Assembly (NCBI GenBank): GCA_001970955.1
Contig: MPUH01000203.1
Location: forward strand, 18,916-82,915
Direction: 5' to 3'
DNA length: 64,000 nt
Source of the DNA: Stentor coeruleus
Lineage: Eukaryota > Ciliophora > Heterotrichea > Heterotrichida > Stentoridae
Below are positions 1 to 8,532 of the stretch, in pieces. The position numbers and the translations under genes are program-made. The notes beneath the pieces are model-generated. The model worked only from the letters and a program-made list of their open reading frames with translations. It had not been told where the DNA came from and made no database searches. The first letter of the stretch is position 1, and each line of letters starts with the position of its first letter.

Positions 1-1
1 C

Positions 2-487
2 GATAATAATCAATGTTCTAAGGAAATTCCTCCCCCAAATAGTGTATCGAGCATCAAAGAACAAGATTTAGCGATAAAAAGCTCAGATAGCATCAAACAA
101 ATATGTGAAAAAAGCATAGAAATAGTGATTGAGGAATCTTTGCATAATCATTCTATAGTTTCTGCCAAAAAAAACACTGAAACCAGCAAAATGACTGAAT
201 TTCAGAATTCATTATCTTTATTTCATGATGCTAATCCTGAACAGATATCGCGGGAAAGGTCAAAAAGTCCAAATTTAAATGAATATATAAACAATGCACA
301 TAAAAATAGAAAACCTAGACCTGATATAAAACTTATTCAAAATGAAATAGAACGGGCTAAAGAATCTATAGCTAAATCTCTTGCATTAAGTTCAAATTCA
401 CAAATTAAATACTCAAAAAGTCATAAGAATAAATTAAAAGCTCAAGAAACCAATTTATCTTTAAGGAAAGTTAACCAATCTAATTAA
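2..487 (+). CDS. Hypothetical protein, 5'-truncated by the window edge
   Basis: The frame is open from base 2 to the TAA at 485-487 with no convincing start, so the gene begins outside the window. About 161 C-terminal residues are visible. They are hydrophilic and rich in Ser, Lys, Asn and Glu, with no membrane segment and no motif I recognise. A Lys/Glu-rich stretch in the second half (around the residues IKLIQNEIERAKESIA) could form a short coiled coil, and the tail is basic. The GTG at 125 is not a believable start because the frame continues upstream of it. The next gene on the same strand starts 57 bp downstream. Function unknown; likely a cytoskeletal or regulatory low-complexity protein, but that is a guess. 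Confidence 0.6.
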   Translation, partial: DNNQCSKEIPPPNSVSSIKEQDLAIKSSDSIKQICEKSIEIVIEESLHNHSIVSAKKNTETSKMTEFQNSLSLFHDANPEQISRERSKSPNLNEYINNAHKNRKPRPDIKLIQNEIERAKESIAKSLALSSNSQIKYSKSHKNKLKAQETNLSLRKVNQSN

Positions 488-544
488 AGTTTTTAAAAAT
501 ATAAATTCGCTATATGTTTGTATCCTAAAAGCATTACAAAATAA

Positions 545-1531
545 ATGGAAAGGATTAAATGCTCTGATAACCTCTGTGAAGAAACAGGCACTGAGTGTTG
601 TGTTTGCCAAAAAGATATTAAATTATGCATTATGCACTTAGAACAGCATAAAAAATTGTGTGAGGCAGAAAATAAAAGTTTAATTGAAGAACAAAAAGCA
701 ACTAGAGAAGAAGAAAAGAAAGTTCAGAACAAAAAAAAATTAGTAATTGATTTAGAAGAAATAAGTCAAATTCATGATCCTGAAGCTTTATTTAGCTACT
801 TTTGTAGATTGGGTTATGATATTTTTAAGATTATCGATATTGAAGTATTCAAGATAACAAATGATAAAAAGTATATATTTTTATGTAAAAATTATATAGG
901 TATTACATATTAAGACCGTATAGAAAAATCAGATAGTATTTAAGATTAAGGTGATATTATATATAGAAAGTACATAAAATTATAGGTATTGAATAAAAAG
1001 AATGTATGAGATATTTAGATAGTAAGATTAAATCAGATGGTAATACACAAAGAAGTCAGTATTGAATAAAAAGAAAGTAAATGTTATAAAGGTAATAAAT
1101 AAAAAGAAGGCAAGATATAAGAAGTTAGTATATAAAATATAGACCGTATCCCTAAACTTAGATCGTAACTTTTATTTCAGGTATTAAATAAAAAGCACGT
1201 AAGGTTTATCTAGAAAGTATATACTACAAAGTGAGTATTTTTTACAAAGAAAGTACCCACAAATTAGTTAGTATTTTATAAAAAGTATGTAAACCCAAAT
1301 CAGATTGTGATCTATATTTAGTCAGTATTATAAACACAGGTATTTTATAAAAAGAACGTAAAATTTAAGCAGCTGGTATTTTCAAATCAGCTTGTATATT
1401 TTAGCACAGGGGGTATATTAAAATTAGTGACAATTTTTCAAGTCAAAAGCAAAAAAAAAGAATGCCTCCTTAACCATTATGATCCTAAAATACAACAATG
1501 GTTTAAGAAATATCCTGAAGTAATAGTTTAG
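545..1531 (+). CDS. B-box-like zinc-finger protein, C-terminal half spliced from about 30 minimal introns
   Basis: The first exon (545-899, 118 codons plus one base) starts at ATG. It encodes a Cys/His cluster (C-x4-C-x7-C-x2-C-x5-C-x2-H-x3-H, residues 6 to about 34) resembling a B-box zinc finger, then a Lys/Glu helix (residues about 43-70). A TAA at 911-913 seems to end it, but this lies inside a 15-nt intron. Between 900 and 1427 there are 30 candidate introns of 15 or 16 nt, separated by 3-nt or zero-length exons. Joining the exons keeps the upstream frame (every split codon is cut after base 1) and gives 58 more residues ending in FKKYPEVIV before the TAG at 1529-1531, for a total of 176 aa. 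Without splicing, the same frame carries more than a dozen stops. The domain call is tentative; the splicing model is strong from sequence but needs RNA evidence. Confidence 0.75.
900..1427 (+). other. Array of 30 consecutive 15-16 nt introns separated by 3-nt exons
   Basis: Introns by position: 900-914, 918-932, 936-950, 951-966, 970-985, 986-1000, 1004-1018, 1022-1036, 1040-1055, 1059-1073, 1077-1091, 1092-1106, 1110-1124, 1128-1142, 1146-1161, 1165-1180, 1181-1195, 1199-1213, 1217-1231, 1235-1249, 1253-1267, 1271-1285, 1289-1303, 1307-1321, 1325-1339, 1340-1354, 1358-1372, 1376-1390, 1394-1409, 1413-1427. Twenty-four are 15 nt and six are 16 nt. All begin GT and end AG, except 1110-1124, which begins GC. 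Two begin GTG (951 and 1307). Twenty-four of the gaps are exactly 3 nt and five pairs abut directly. The six 16-nt introns together shift the frame by zero, so the spliced and unspliced frames coincide at both ends. Confidence 0.85.
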
Positions 1532-1715
1532 TAAAAAATCTTAAAAAAGCGTAGCCTTTTATATATTTAAATATATAAATCATAGTTATTTTCATCACAA
1601 AAAGTATTTTATCATATTTTAAGCTTAAAATACTTAATAAAACTATAAAATTTCTTTAAAAAATAACCGAAAAACCATTTCTGAATATAAACTTAATTTT
1701 TATTATATTTTATAA

Positions 1716-2168
1716 ATGATATCTTCTACAGGTAAGAGAATATCACCTTTACGTGCTTTTCAATACTCAAGCGCATTAGATACTCATGATTATGTAGGAA
1801 ATCCCAACCCTCAGAATGAAATAATTAAAATAAACAAACAGCTTAAACAAAAAGACTCAGATTTGATGGAACTAAAAAGATCATTTCTAGAAGTTACTTC
1901 TAAACAAAAACCTCTTAAGAATGTTACAAAAAATATTACTTTTAGTTATTCTAATAGTAATTCCAAATCGGGATCTCCTCAAAAAGACTACTTTTCTTCA
2001 CGTTTTCTTGTAAATGAACATGCAATCAAACTTCCAAACCCAAGATTTAATGATTTCAATCCTATTACTGGGTTGAATAGAAATATTGAAAGAAGTTATT
2101 CTCCTTTTCAAAATATTGGTAAGCAGCTTGTTGATAACTCATATGGTCATCGTCCTTTATTTAACTAA
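1716..2168 (+). CDS. Hypothetical small protein with short coiled coil
   Basis: This is an intact 150-residue frame from ATG to TAA, preceded by an AT-rich leader. Residues 34-62 (Lys, Leu, Asp, Glu rich, around NKQLKQKDSDLMELKRSFLE) could form a coiled coil. The rest is Ser/Asn/Pro rich with repeated SP dipeptides (ISP, GSP, YSP), which would suit proline-directed phosphorylation. There is no membrane segment or signal peptide, and I do not recognise the family. It lies 184 bp after the intron-array gene and 45 bp before the GSKIP-domain gene, on the same strand. Confidence 0.65.
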   Translation: MISSTGKRISPLRAFQYSSALDTHDYVGNPNPQNEIIKINKQLKQKDSDLMELKRSFLEVTSKQKPLKNVTKNITFSYSNSNSKSGSPQKDYFSSRFLVNEHAIKLPNPRFNDFNPITGLNRNIERSYSPFQNIGKQLVDNSYGHRPLFN

Positions 2169-2213
2169 ATCACAAACTAGCTAATTTTTTCATATTAATA
2201 TAATAATAATCAA

Positions 2214-2486
2214 ATGAATTTAGCTGATGAAGTATTAGAATACAAGAAACATGTAGCAAATCTTGAAGTTGATAATCAATTAGTTCATATAAAAACACTA
2301 GAAAACATTCAAATAACAGTCGAACTAAGATCAAATGGATATTATGTTCTATCAAGTACAGCAGATCTTGAGCAACAAGGATTTGATGACTTAAACCAAC
2401 TTCTCTGCTCAGTATCCCAATCATATAGAGACTCTTTTACAAACGAACTATTCTCAAAACTATCAAAATTATCAGAAGAAAATTAA
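2214..2486 (+). CDS. GSKIP-domain protein
   Basis: This 90-residue protein matches the GSKIP domain (formerly DUF727), named for GSK3-beta interaction protein and also present at the N-terminus of CLU proteins. The visible family features are a leading helix (VLEYKKHVANLEV), a strand with a VELRSNGYYVL-like core (residues about 35-46), and a C-terminal helix with the characteristic ending around SVSQSYRDSFTNELFSKL (residues 65-82). In animals GSKIP binds GSK3 and, as an A-kinase anchoring protein, the PKA regulatory subunit; whether it does so here is inference. The length is close to that of stand-alone GSKIP-domain proteins. The ATG at 2214 follows an A/T leader, and the gene ends 44 bp before a convergent coiled-coil gene. 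Confidence 0.75.
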   Translation: MNLADEVLEYKKHVANLEVDNQLVHIKTLENIQITVELRSNGYYVLSSTADLEQQGFDDLNQLLCSVSQSYRDSFTNELFSKLSKLSEEN

Positions 2487-2530
2487 TTAGGCCTAAAATT
2501 TTATGAAAAACGCCCTTGGACTTAGATAAA

Positions 2531-4201
2531 TTACATTTTTTCATGATGTATTGGAGATGATATTTTCCCATCCCTTGAAGAAAAACTTTTATCTTTAACT
2601 TCTAACAACTTTTCTTTTTCTTTAAGTTTTTGTTTAAGCAACTGCAACTCCTGTTCCTGTAATTCTAATAGTTTTTCTCTTTCACTTTGTTTTCCAGCGA
2701 TTCTTTTGATTTTCTCTTTTGTTATATTTATTTGTATCTGTTCTTCTTTTTGCATTTCTTTTTCTTTACTTAATTCTTCATTTAACGAAGCTACAAGGGC
2801 AGCTGTTTTATTAATTTCTTCCCTTTCGGCCCTAAGTTTTTCTTCTAAGGTACTAACTTCAATTTCTCGTTTATTCAAAATCTCAAGTTTATTATTCAAA
2901 ATACTAGTAATTTCATTAACTTTCTCTGAATATTCCATGCTTATATCAGACTCTTTCATTTGTTTTTCTAACTGTTGTGCTTTAGTCTTATGATACTCTA
3001 AATCTTTAACGATTTTCTCGATATCATCAATTGAGTTCCATCTTTCTTGTATTTTATTTTCTTCTTCTTTTAATGCATTAACAATAACTTCGATTTTCTC
3101 TTCTTTTTCCTCTAAGCTTTTTGCCTTTTTATCTAATTCTTCTCTGATTTCTGCAATTTCTCTAAGTTCTTTTTCATAAATCTCTTGAATCTCCGTTTCT
3201 CTCATTGATAAATCTTGTTTTTGTAAGTCAATTTCTTCTTTTATACTATTGATTTTATTAATATCTTCGTTAATTTTTTCAGTTTCTAAATCAATCTGTC
3301 TTCTTTGTTCATTAAATATTTGTTCTTGTTTAGCAACCTCTTCCTCACGTTCTTTAATCTCTTTTTCTAAATCATTTTTATACGAATTCAAGTATTTCTG
3401 CATCATTATAAGTTCTTCTTGTTCATTTTTTAATGATTGTTCTCTTGTATAAAGACTTTCTTGACTTTTTTGAATTATTTCTTCACATTTTTGTAGTTCT
3501 TTTTCTTTGTTTTGTATTTTCTCTACAATTTCTTCGTTTTCTAAGTAAATTTCTTCTTCTTTTCTTTTAAGATATTCTTCTTTTACTGTAAATTCTTTAA
3601 GTACCTCAGAACGGATTTCAACTTTTAACGATTCTCTATTTTCTTCATATTCTTTAATAAGATTGCGGATTTGATTGTATTTAAAATCTAGTTCTAATAT
3701 TCTTTCTTCAATTATTTCTTTTTCTTTTTGGATTTCTTCATATCTTTCTCTTGAGTTTTCTTCTTCAGCTTCTTTTTGATTTTTAAATGAGTTTCTTTCT
3801 GAGATAAATGATTCTCTTTCAGCTTTAAGCACAGCTTCTTGTTCTTTAAGACGGTTTTCTTTAATATTAAGAAGTGAATCGTATTGTTTAAGATGTTTTT
3901 CAGTACTGAAAACCCGTTCTTTCATTGATTCAAGATTTTTTTGTGCTTCCATTAATGCAAGGCGGTTTTTTGTACATTCAAGACAACTTAGTTTGCGTTG
4001 ACGGATTTCAGAACTTCCTCGTATATTTGTTTCAGAGACATTTGATTGATAGCTTTTAACATTTAATTTTGGCGACCTCACACTTATAAAACTATCTTTA
4101 TCTGAATTCATATCTTTATCCACTTCGCAATAACTAGAAAAAATGCCATTCAAATAGCTCTTCTTGCCTAACTCCGCAAATTCAAATCTTCTTGGGTTCA
4201 T
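2531..4201 (-). CDS. Long coiled-coil protein, 556 aa
   Basis: A single-exon frame starts at the ATG ending at 4201. The N-terminal 70 residues are non-helical and contain a C-x2-C pair (CLECTK). Residues about 75-540 form almost continuous Glu/Lys/Leu/Ile heptads with no Pro, the signature of a long parallel coiled coil. The tail contains SSRDGKISSP. There is no membrane segment, motor or enzymatic domain. Such proteins are abundant in ciliate basal bodies and cortical fibres, but nothing here identifies a particular structure. The neighbour at 4242 is also coiled coil, in the same orientation and only 40 bp away. Confidence 0.75.
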   Translation of the reverse strand: MNPRRFEFAELGKKSYLNGIFSSYCEVDKDMNSDKDSFISVRSPKLNVKSYQSNVSETNIRGSSEIRQRKLSCLECTKNRLALMEAQKNLESMKERVFSTEKHLKQYDSLLNIKENRLKEQEAVLKAERESFISERNSFKNQKEAEEENSRERYEEIQKEKEIIEERILELDFKYNQIRNLIKEYEENRESLKVEIRSEVLKEFTVKEEYLKRKEEEIYLENEEIVEKIQNKEKELQKCEEIIQKSQESLYTREQSLKNEQEELIMMQKYLNSYKNDLEKEIKEREEEVAKQEQIFNEQRRQIDLETEKINEDINKINSIKEEIDLQKQDLSMRETEIQEIYEKELREIAEIREELDKKAKSLEEKEEKIEVIVNALKEEENKIQERWNSIDDIEKIVKDLEYHKTKAQQLEKQMKESDISMEYSEKVNEITSILNNKLEILNKREIEVSTLEEKLRAEREEINKTAALVASLNEELSKEKEMQKEEQIQINITKEKIKRIAGKQSEREKLLELQEQELQLLKQKLKEKEKLLEVKDKSFSSRDGKISSPIHHEKM

Positions 4202-4241
4202 TATATTTATAATATTCTATTGAAAATTCATAATAATTCTA

Positions 4242-5420
4242 TTAGTACTTATTGCTTATAGAGAAATTAAGTTTTTCTTCATGAACAGCAAGACTTCTTT
4301 CTAACACATTAACCGAATTATTCGTTTCCCTCTGATACACATCAAAAAGTTTTTCTTGTTTGTAAACCCTTTCACTTAAGCTCCTATTTTCATTCATCAA
4401 TGTTTTGGATACCGCGTCAAGTCTATTAGCAAAACTTTTGTTTATTTCATCATAGTTTTCTTGAGTACTTTCTGATAAAGCTTCAAATTTTTCATTTAGA
4501 GTTGTGTAGTTTAAGGCTACTTTTTTTATTTGTAAATTTATACTTTCAAATAAGTCTTCGTGTTTTGATGTGAAATCTGATTTAATTTCAGATATTTTTT
4601 CAATGTTTTCTGAGACTTGTGTGGAAATACTTTGGATTTCTTTGGAGTGTTCTAAGAAGTTGGTTCGAAGGGAGTTGAGTTGTTCTTGGCATGTTTCATC
4701 GTAGTCTTTGATTTTTTTTATAAAGGTTTCGTATGATTTTTTGGAGTCAGAGGAAAGAGTGAGGACGTGTTTTCCTAGTTTTTTATCGAGTTCTTCTAGG
4801 AGCTCGATGTTTTTTTTTGTTTTTTCATTTAGGTTTTTGAATTTTTCAGATGATGACGCGGACGCATCGAGTTGTTTTTCTTTAAGTCTTCTTAATTCCT
4901 CACAAATCTGCGTTATATCTTCTTTGCAAATCATCTGTTTTTCCTTAACTTCCTTTAAATCCGCTCCCATAAGATCAATCCTCGAGTTCAAAAATTCATA
5001 CCTATCATTCAACTCCCTCCTTAATGACGTTATATCAATATTATTCCTAAGTACATTGCTATCAAGTTGTTCACATTTATTATAACTAGCATCAATTCTT
5101 GGAATAAGCGCCATAATTTCTCTATTAGCATAAGCTTTTGCATCATCATAAAGTGCATCAAATGATGATAGAAATGTTTTTCCAAGTCCATCAACTGTAT
5201 TCCTAAGGGCATTAATTTGCCTTGTATGGGTTTCATAGTTCTTTATAAAAATTACTTTAAGACTATTTTGTTCTATATTGTCAGTGACTGTAATTTCTTG
5301 GGCAATAGTGTCTTGAAGTTCTTCTAATGTTTTAGAAATATAAGTAAGTTTTTCATCAAGTTGTAATGGAGGTTTGGTTCTAGACTTGCTAGAAAATGTA
5401 GCGGACTGGAATCGCTTCAT
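4242..5420 (-). CDS. Coiled-coil protein, 392 aa
   Basis: This intact single-exon gene starts at MKRFQSATFSSKSRTKPP, a basic Ser-rich head. Residues about 20-385 are predicted helical, with many heptad-like Leu/Ile/Lys/Glu segments and few Pro, and broken by more polar linkers. That points to several coiled-coil blocks rather than one rod. The general plan (short basic head plus helical rod) resembles fibre-forming proteins such as SF-assemblins, but I see no diagnostic repeat and do not assign it. It lies upstream of another coiled-coil gene on the same strand, 40 bp apart. Confidence 0.75.
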   Translation of the reverse strand: MKRFQSATFSSKSRTKPPLQLDEKLTYISKTLEELQDTIAQEITVTDNIEQNSLKVIFIKNYETHTRQINALRNTVDGLGKTFLSSFDALYDDAKAYANREIMALIPRIDASYNKCEQLDSNVLRNNIDITSLRRELNDRYEFLNSRIDLMGADLKEVKEKQMICKEDITQICEELRRLKEKQLDASASSSEKFKNLNEKTKKNIELLEELDKKLGKHVLTLSSDSKKSYETFIKKIKDYDETCQEQLNSLRTNFLEHSKEIQSISTQVSENIEKISEIKSDFTSKHEDLFESINLQIKKVALNYTTLNEKFEALSESTQENYDEINKSFANRLDAVSKTLMNENRSLSERVYKQEKLFDVYQRETNNSVNVLERSLAVHEEKLNFSISNKY

Positions 5421-5716
5421 TTTTTAATTTTATACAGATTTTATGCATTTTTTTAGCTTAGTTTTCAAGAGAGTTTTTGGTAAGGTATAGAAATTTTATA
5501 TGGCTTTTTAAGTTTGATAGGATTTTTGTGAGTTTTAATTAGAGTTAGAATATAATGTAATGTTGGAAATGGCTTTTTTGGAGTATATAATTTTAGGATA
5601 GGGATTTTTTTGCGTTGTGGATGCGAGGTTTTATTTGTATGACGAATTAGGGTTAGTAAGTATAGTGATATAATCATATATATACTTTTATACTCATAGA
5701 TGATATAATATTAAAA

Positions 5717-5997
5717 ATGAATAATCCCTTGAGATCTAGGACAAATAGAAATACTAATGAAGAAATAGGAGCTGATAATATTGCCGATCATGATTGGACA
5801 TTTGATTCTAGATCTGGTTCTATCTCAAATNAATAGGAGCTGATAATATTGCCGATCATGATTGGACATTTGATTCTAGATCTGGTTCTATCTCAAATCC
5901 CAGACCAGAGGAAGTAAAAGTTGATCTAGATGAATTTATGCCAGGTAATCAAAATATCAGAGAGCAAGCTTATGAATTTGATAACCAGTTTAAATAA
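5717..5997 (+). pseudogene. Small gene interrupted by an assembly duplication, 3' end uncertain
   Basis: An ATG at 5717 opens a frame that is broken only by the duplicated 67-bp block and the N at 5831. Collapsing the duplication gives about 70 acidic residues ending at TAA 5995-5997. A 16-nt intron-like GT...AG (5945-5960) would instead lead into another frame, where two TAGs interrupt an otherwise coherent sequence (NLITSLNN, then LADITRLKVFANN, then FLLVQKNTYKLKK) to about 6090. So this is either a short gene or the 5' end of a longer, now decayed one. The frame as deposited is unusable because the artefact shifts it. Function unknown. Confidence 0.45.
5764..5898. repeat. 67-bp direct duplication joined by an N (assembly overlap)
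   Basis: Bases 5764-5830 and 5832-5898 are identical and are joined by a single N. This is what results when two contigs that overlap by 67 bp are concatenated without merging. It shifts the frame of the small gene it lies in. Confidence 0.85.
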
Positions 5998-7661
5998 TTA
6001 GTTAGCTGATATTACAAGATTAAAAGTTTTTGCTAATAATTAGTTTCTTTTAGTGCAAAAAAATACTTATAAGCTAAAAAAAATATATTGTTAGTAATAA
6101 AACATATCAATAGATACTCTAAAGCGTAAATTTGATTCTTTTTTCGCAATTGCAGAAATACATATTTTATATTAAAAATTAATATAAAACTTCAATAAAG
6201 AATATGCTGGTATAACTAGATAAAATAAAATATTGTGTTTATTCTAATGAAAAATACTTTCCTGAAATCAAGAATAACTTCTGCTAGGCTATTATTATTA
6301 GTTAGGAAATATCACTTGACTCTTATCCAGCTCTTGCCAATTTTTTCTTTTATCGTTTATTTTGTAATGAATTTTTTATTTCTCTGTCGGTCTTGATTAT
6401 TTCTTGTTTTTCTTGTTTTTCTTGTTTTTTTCTAAGTGTCTTTTCAAAATTTTCATCCTATAAAACGATATGTGTTAATAAAAAAGTTTTGATTATATTA
6501 TTCGCATATTTTTTGAGTCTTTTTTCTATTTCTTATCATTTTTGTATTCTTTGCATTCTTCAATAATGTTTTTTCGTTTTCTGTTCAATACTAGCAATAA
6601 AAATATTTTGATAAGTGCTTTAAAGTCTTAAATAGAATCAGTATTTTATGATGTTTTAATCCTAATCTCATTTGAAAAATCAGCCTTGTTCCTAAATTCA
6701 TTTTTGAGTTGTAAGTCAAATATATAAGCAGGATTTCTTCTTCTAGATTATATAAATAATATTTAGAAAATGATTTTAATATAAAAAATACTCTAATTTT
6801 TGTCACATTAGGAATTTATACTATACAATACACCTTATTTCGCATGATTAGCAATAAAATCAATTTAGAATGAATAATTGTGGAATATCTGAATGTTAGG
6901 CAAACAAATATTATGATTTTTGGTTCTAGATTATGAAAATTTAACTACGAAAGAAGCTTATAAAATTTTGAACTAAAGTTTCCCATATGTTATAATTCAT
7001 ATTTTATATTAATTTTGATTCTAAATTTGAATACTTATTTTTTAAAGATTCCCAATTGGTATTTGAAAATTATAATTGGGACAATTCTCTGATGATAAAT
7101 TCAAATATTAGTATCTTACTTAAGAATTTTAATCTATATGTAAATTTAGGCTATCTATGACACTCGATCGGATTTATATAACAATTTTAGTTATTATATA
7201 CCATGACTTTGATAAGAAAAAAAAATATCACAAGAAAACTTCACGATAATTTAATTATCTCAACAATTCTCTGCAAAAAAATCAACAATTCTCTGCAATA
7301 AAATCAACAATTCTATGGCTTATCAAAATAAACTTTATTCATAATATCAGATAGTTTGAAAATGTAATAGATTATGTGCTTTAAGTTCAACAAATAGCTT
7401 CTCTGGTAAATTCAATTGGTGATACAATCGCTACAGTTATACAAAAAGCATTAGATCTAACTTGATTTTCACAATTTCTCATTTTAGCTTAGACAAAATT
7501 GTATACATACTTTACAATTGGTCATTCAAAATGTTGCAAAAGTTTATAGCACATGAACTTGAAGCAAACCTTAATACTATATGTGATTAACTTTTATAGA
7601 GAACTGTGCTTATGATATTTGGAAAAAAATGCTCAAATGCTATAAGGGATCTTTGAAAAGG
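5998..7661. other. Gene-poor AT-rich interval with short tandem repeats
   Basis: No intact gene is seen. A pyrimidine-rich short repeat of about 9-10 bp (TTTTTCTTG) lies near 6402-6427. The frame following the small gene at 5717 shows possible decayed coding sequence to about 6170. The rest is AT-rich with stops in all frames. Confidence 0.5.
7260..7317 (+). repeat. 22-bp tandem repeat, 2.7 copies
   Basis: Three copies of a unit beginning TCAACAATTCT start at 7260, 7282 and 7304, giving a period of 22 bp. The first two differ at one base and the third diverges after about 11 bases. It lies in the gene-poor region upstream of the transposase relic, with no evident function. Confidence 0.8.
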
Positions 7662-8000
7662 ATCGTAAAAATTGATGAATTGTGTTTTTTTCGTCACAAA
7701 TATAGCAGAGATAAATATAGAAAAAGACAATAGGTTCTTTGCGTATGTGAAAAAATATTGGGTTGTGTTTTTACAAGTAGTTGAAGATTGAAAACAAAAA
7801 AATATTAGAAGAACTGATAAAGAAATAAATATTACATGGTAGTGATATTATGAGTAATGGTAAAGCTTCCTATGAATGTTGATTATAGGATTTATCTTCT
7901 TAAGATTATTTTGCACAAAAATAATTTTATAAACCCTAATAATCCATCTAAACATACACAAAATATTGAAAATACATGGCAAAACTTAGTACAAATATAG
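7662..8000 (+). pseudogene. Decayed Merlin/ISXO2-type (IS1595-like) transposase fragment
   Basis: Read across several frames, this stretch carries the ordered landmarks of the ISXO2-like DDE domain used by Merlin transposons. They are KIDELCF with HKYSRDKYRKRQ (the strand with the first Asp), then LQVVED (family VEDR), then ILHGSDIMSNGKASY (aligned with the family's ILPGT..SDEWAAY), and finally HKNNFINPNNPSKHTQNIENTW (family H..NFV.P..GVHTN.IE..W). The second catalytic Asp in the SDE segment reads Asn, there are at least two frameshifts, and a stop occurs where the family has QWV. No terminal inverted repeats were recognised. It is an old, inactive copy. Confidence 0.75.
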
Positions 8001-8532
8001 AGCAAATAATGAAAAAAACTCTCTTTATATTTTATAGAGCACATATAGAGAACTTTTCTGCAATAAACTATTTATATTTCCATGAATATAAAATTTGAAA
8101 AGGAAATCATATTTTATGTTTAATATTATTCTAAAAAAGTCCTTACACAGACATAAATAACTATATGAATCTAATCGAATACTCATAGATCTCCAAAATT
8201 TACTTTATTAAATTTGTAAATACCAACTACAGCAACTCATTAAGAATTATTTCCTAGTTAGATAGTCTCTATTTAAGCTCTATAATTTTTTTTACTCAAA
8301 CAAAACCCAAGTAATTTCCTGTAATAAATTATTATAAATTATAATCCTAGTCTAAATCAAATACGACTAGTATCTAATAACTTATAAAAATAATCTAATA
8401 AATCAATAAACAGTATATTATAAATACCCATTTCCGTGTATCAAGCATTCTTTCTGAAACAATAAAATCTCTTTGAATATTGTTTATAAAATATATAAAT
8501 AAACCAAATTATAATAAATATTTTCTAGGATA
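8001..8532. other. Intergenic, nothing recognised
   Basis: AT-rich DNA between the transposase relic and the kelch gene. I see no frame, intron pair or repeat worth naming. Confidence 0.5.

Noticed and set aside
900-1427. Reading the region as an 18-bp satellite or a hexapeptide-repeat protein
   Set aside because: Unit length alternates between 15 and 16 nt while the 3-nt gaps and GT-AG ends persist. The unspliced frame has many stops, and the spliced frame is open and in phase at both ends.
5465-5677. Minus-strand 70-codon ORF
   Set aside because: Basic low-complexity composition, no recognisable family and no start context; probably chance.
7000-8400. Terminal inverted repeats for the Merlin-like relic
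   Set aside because: None could be identified by eye; the element is probably too degraded.
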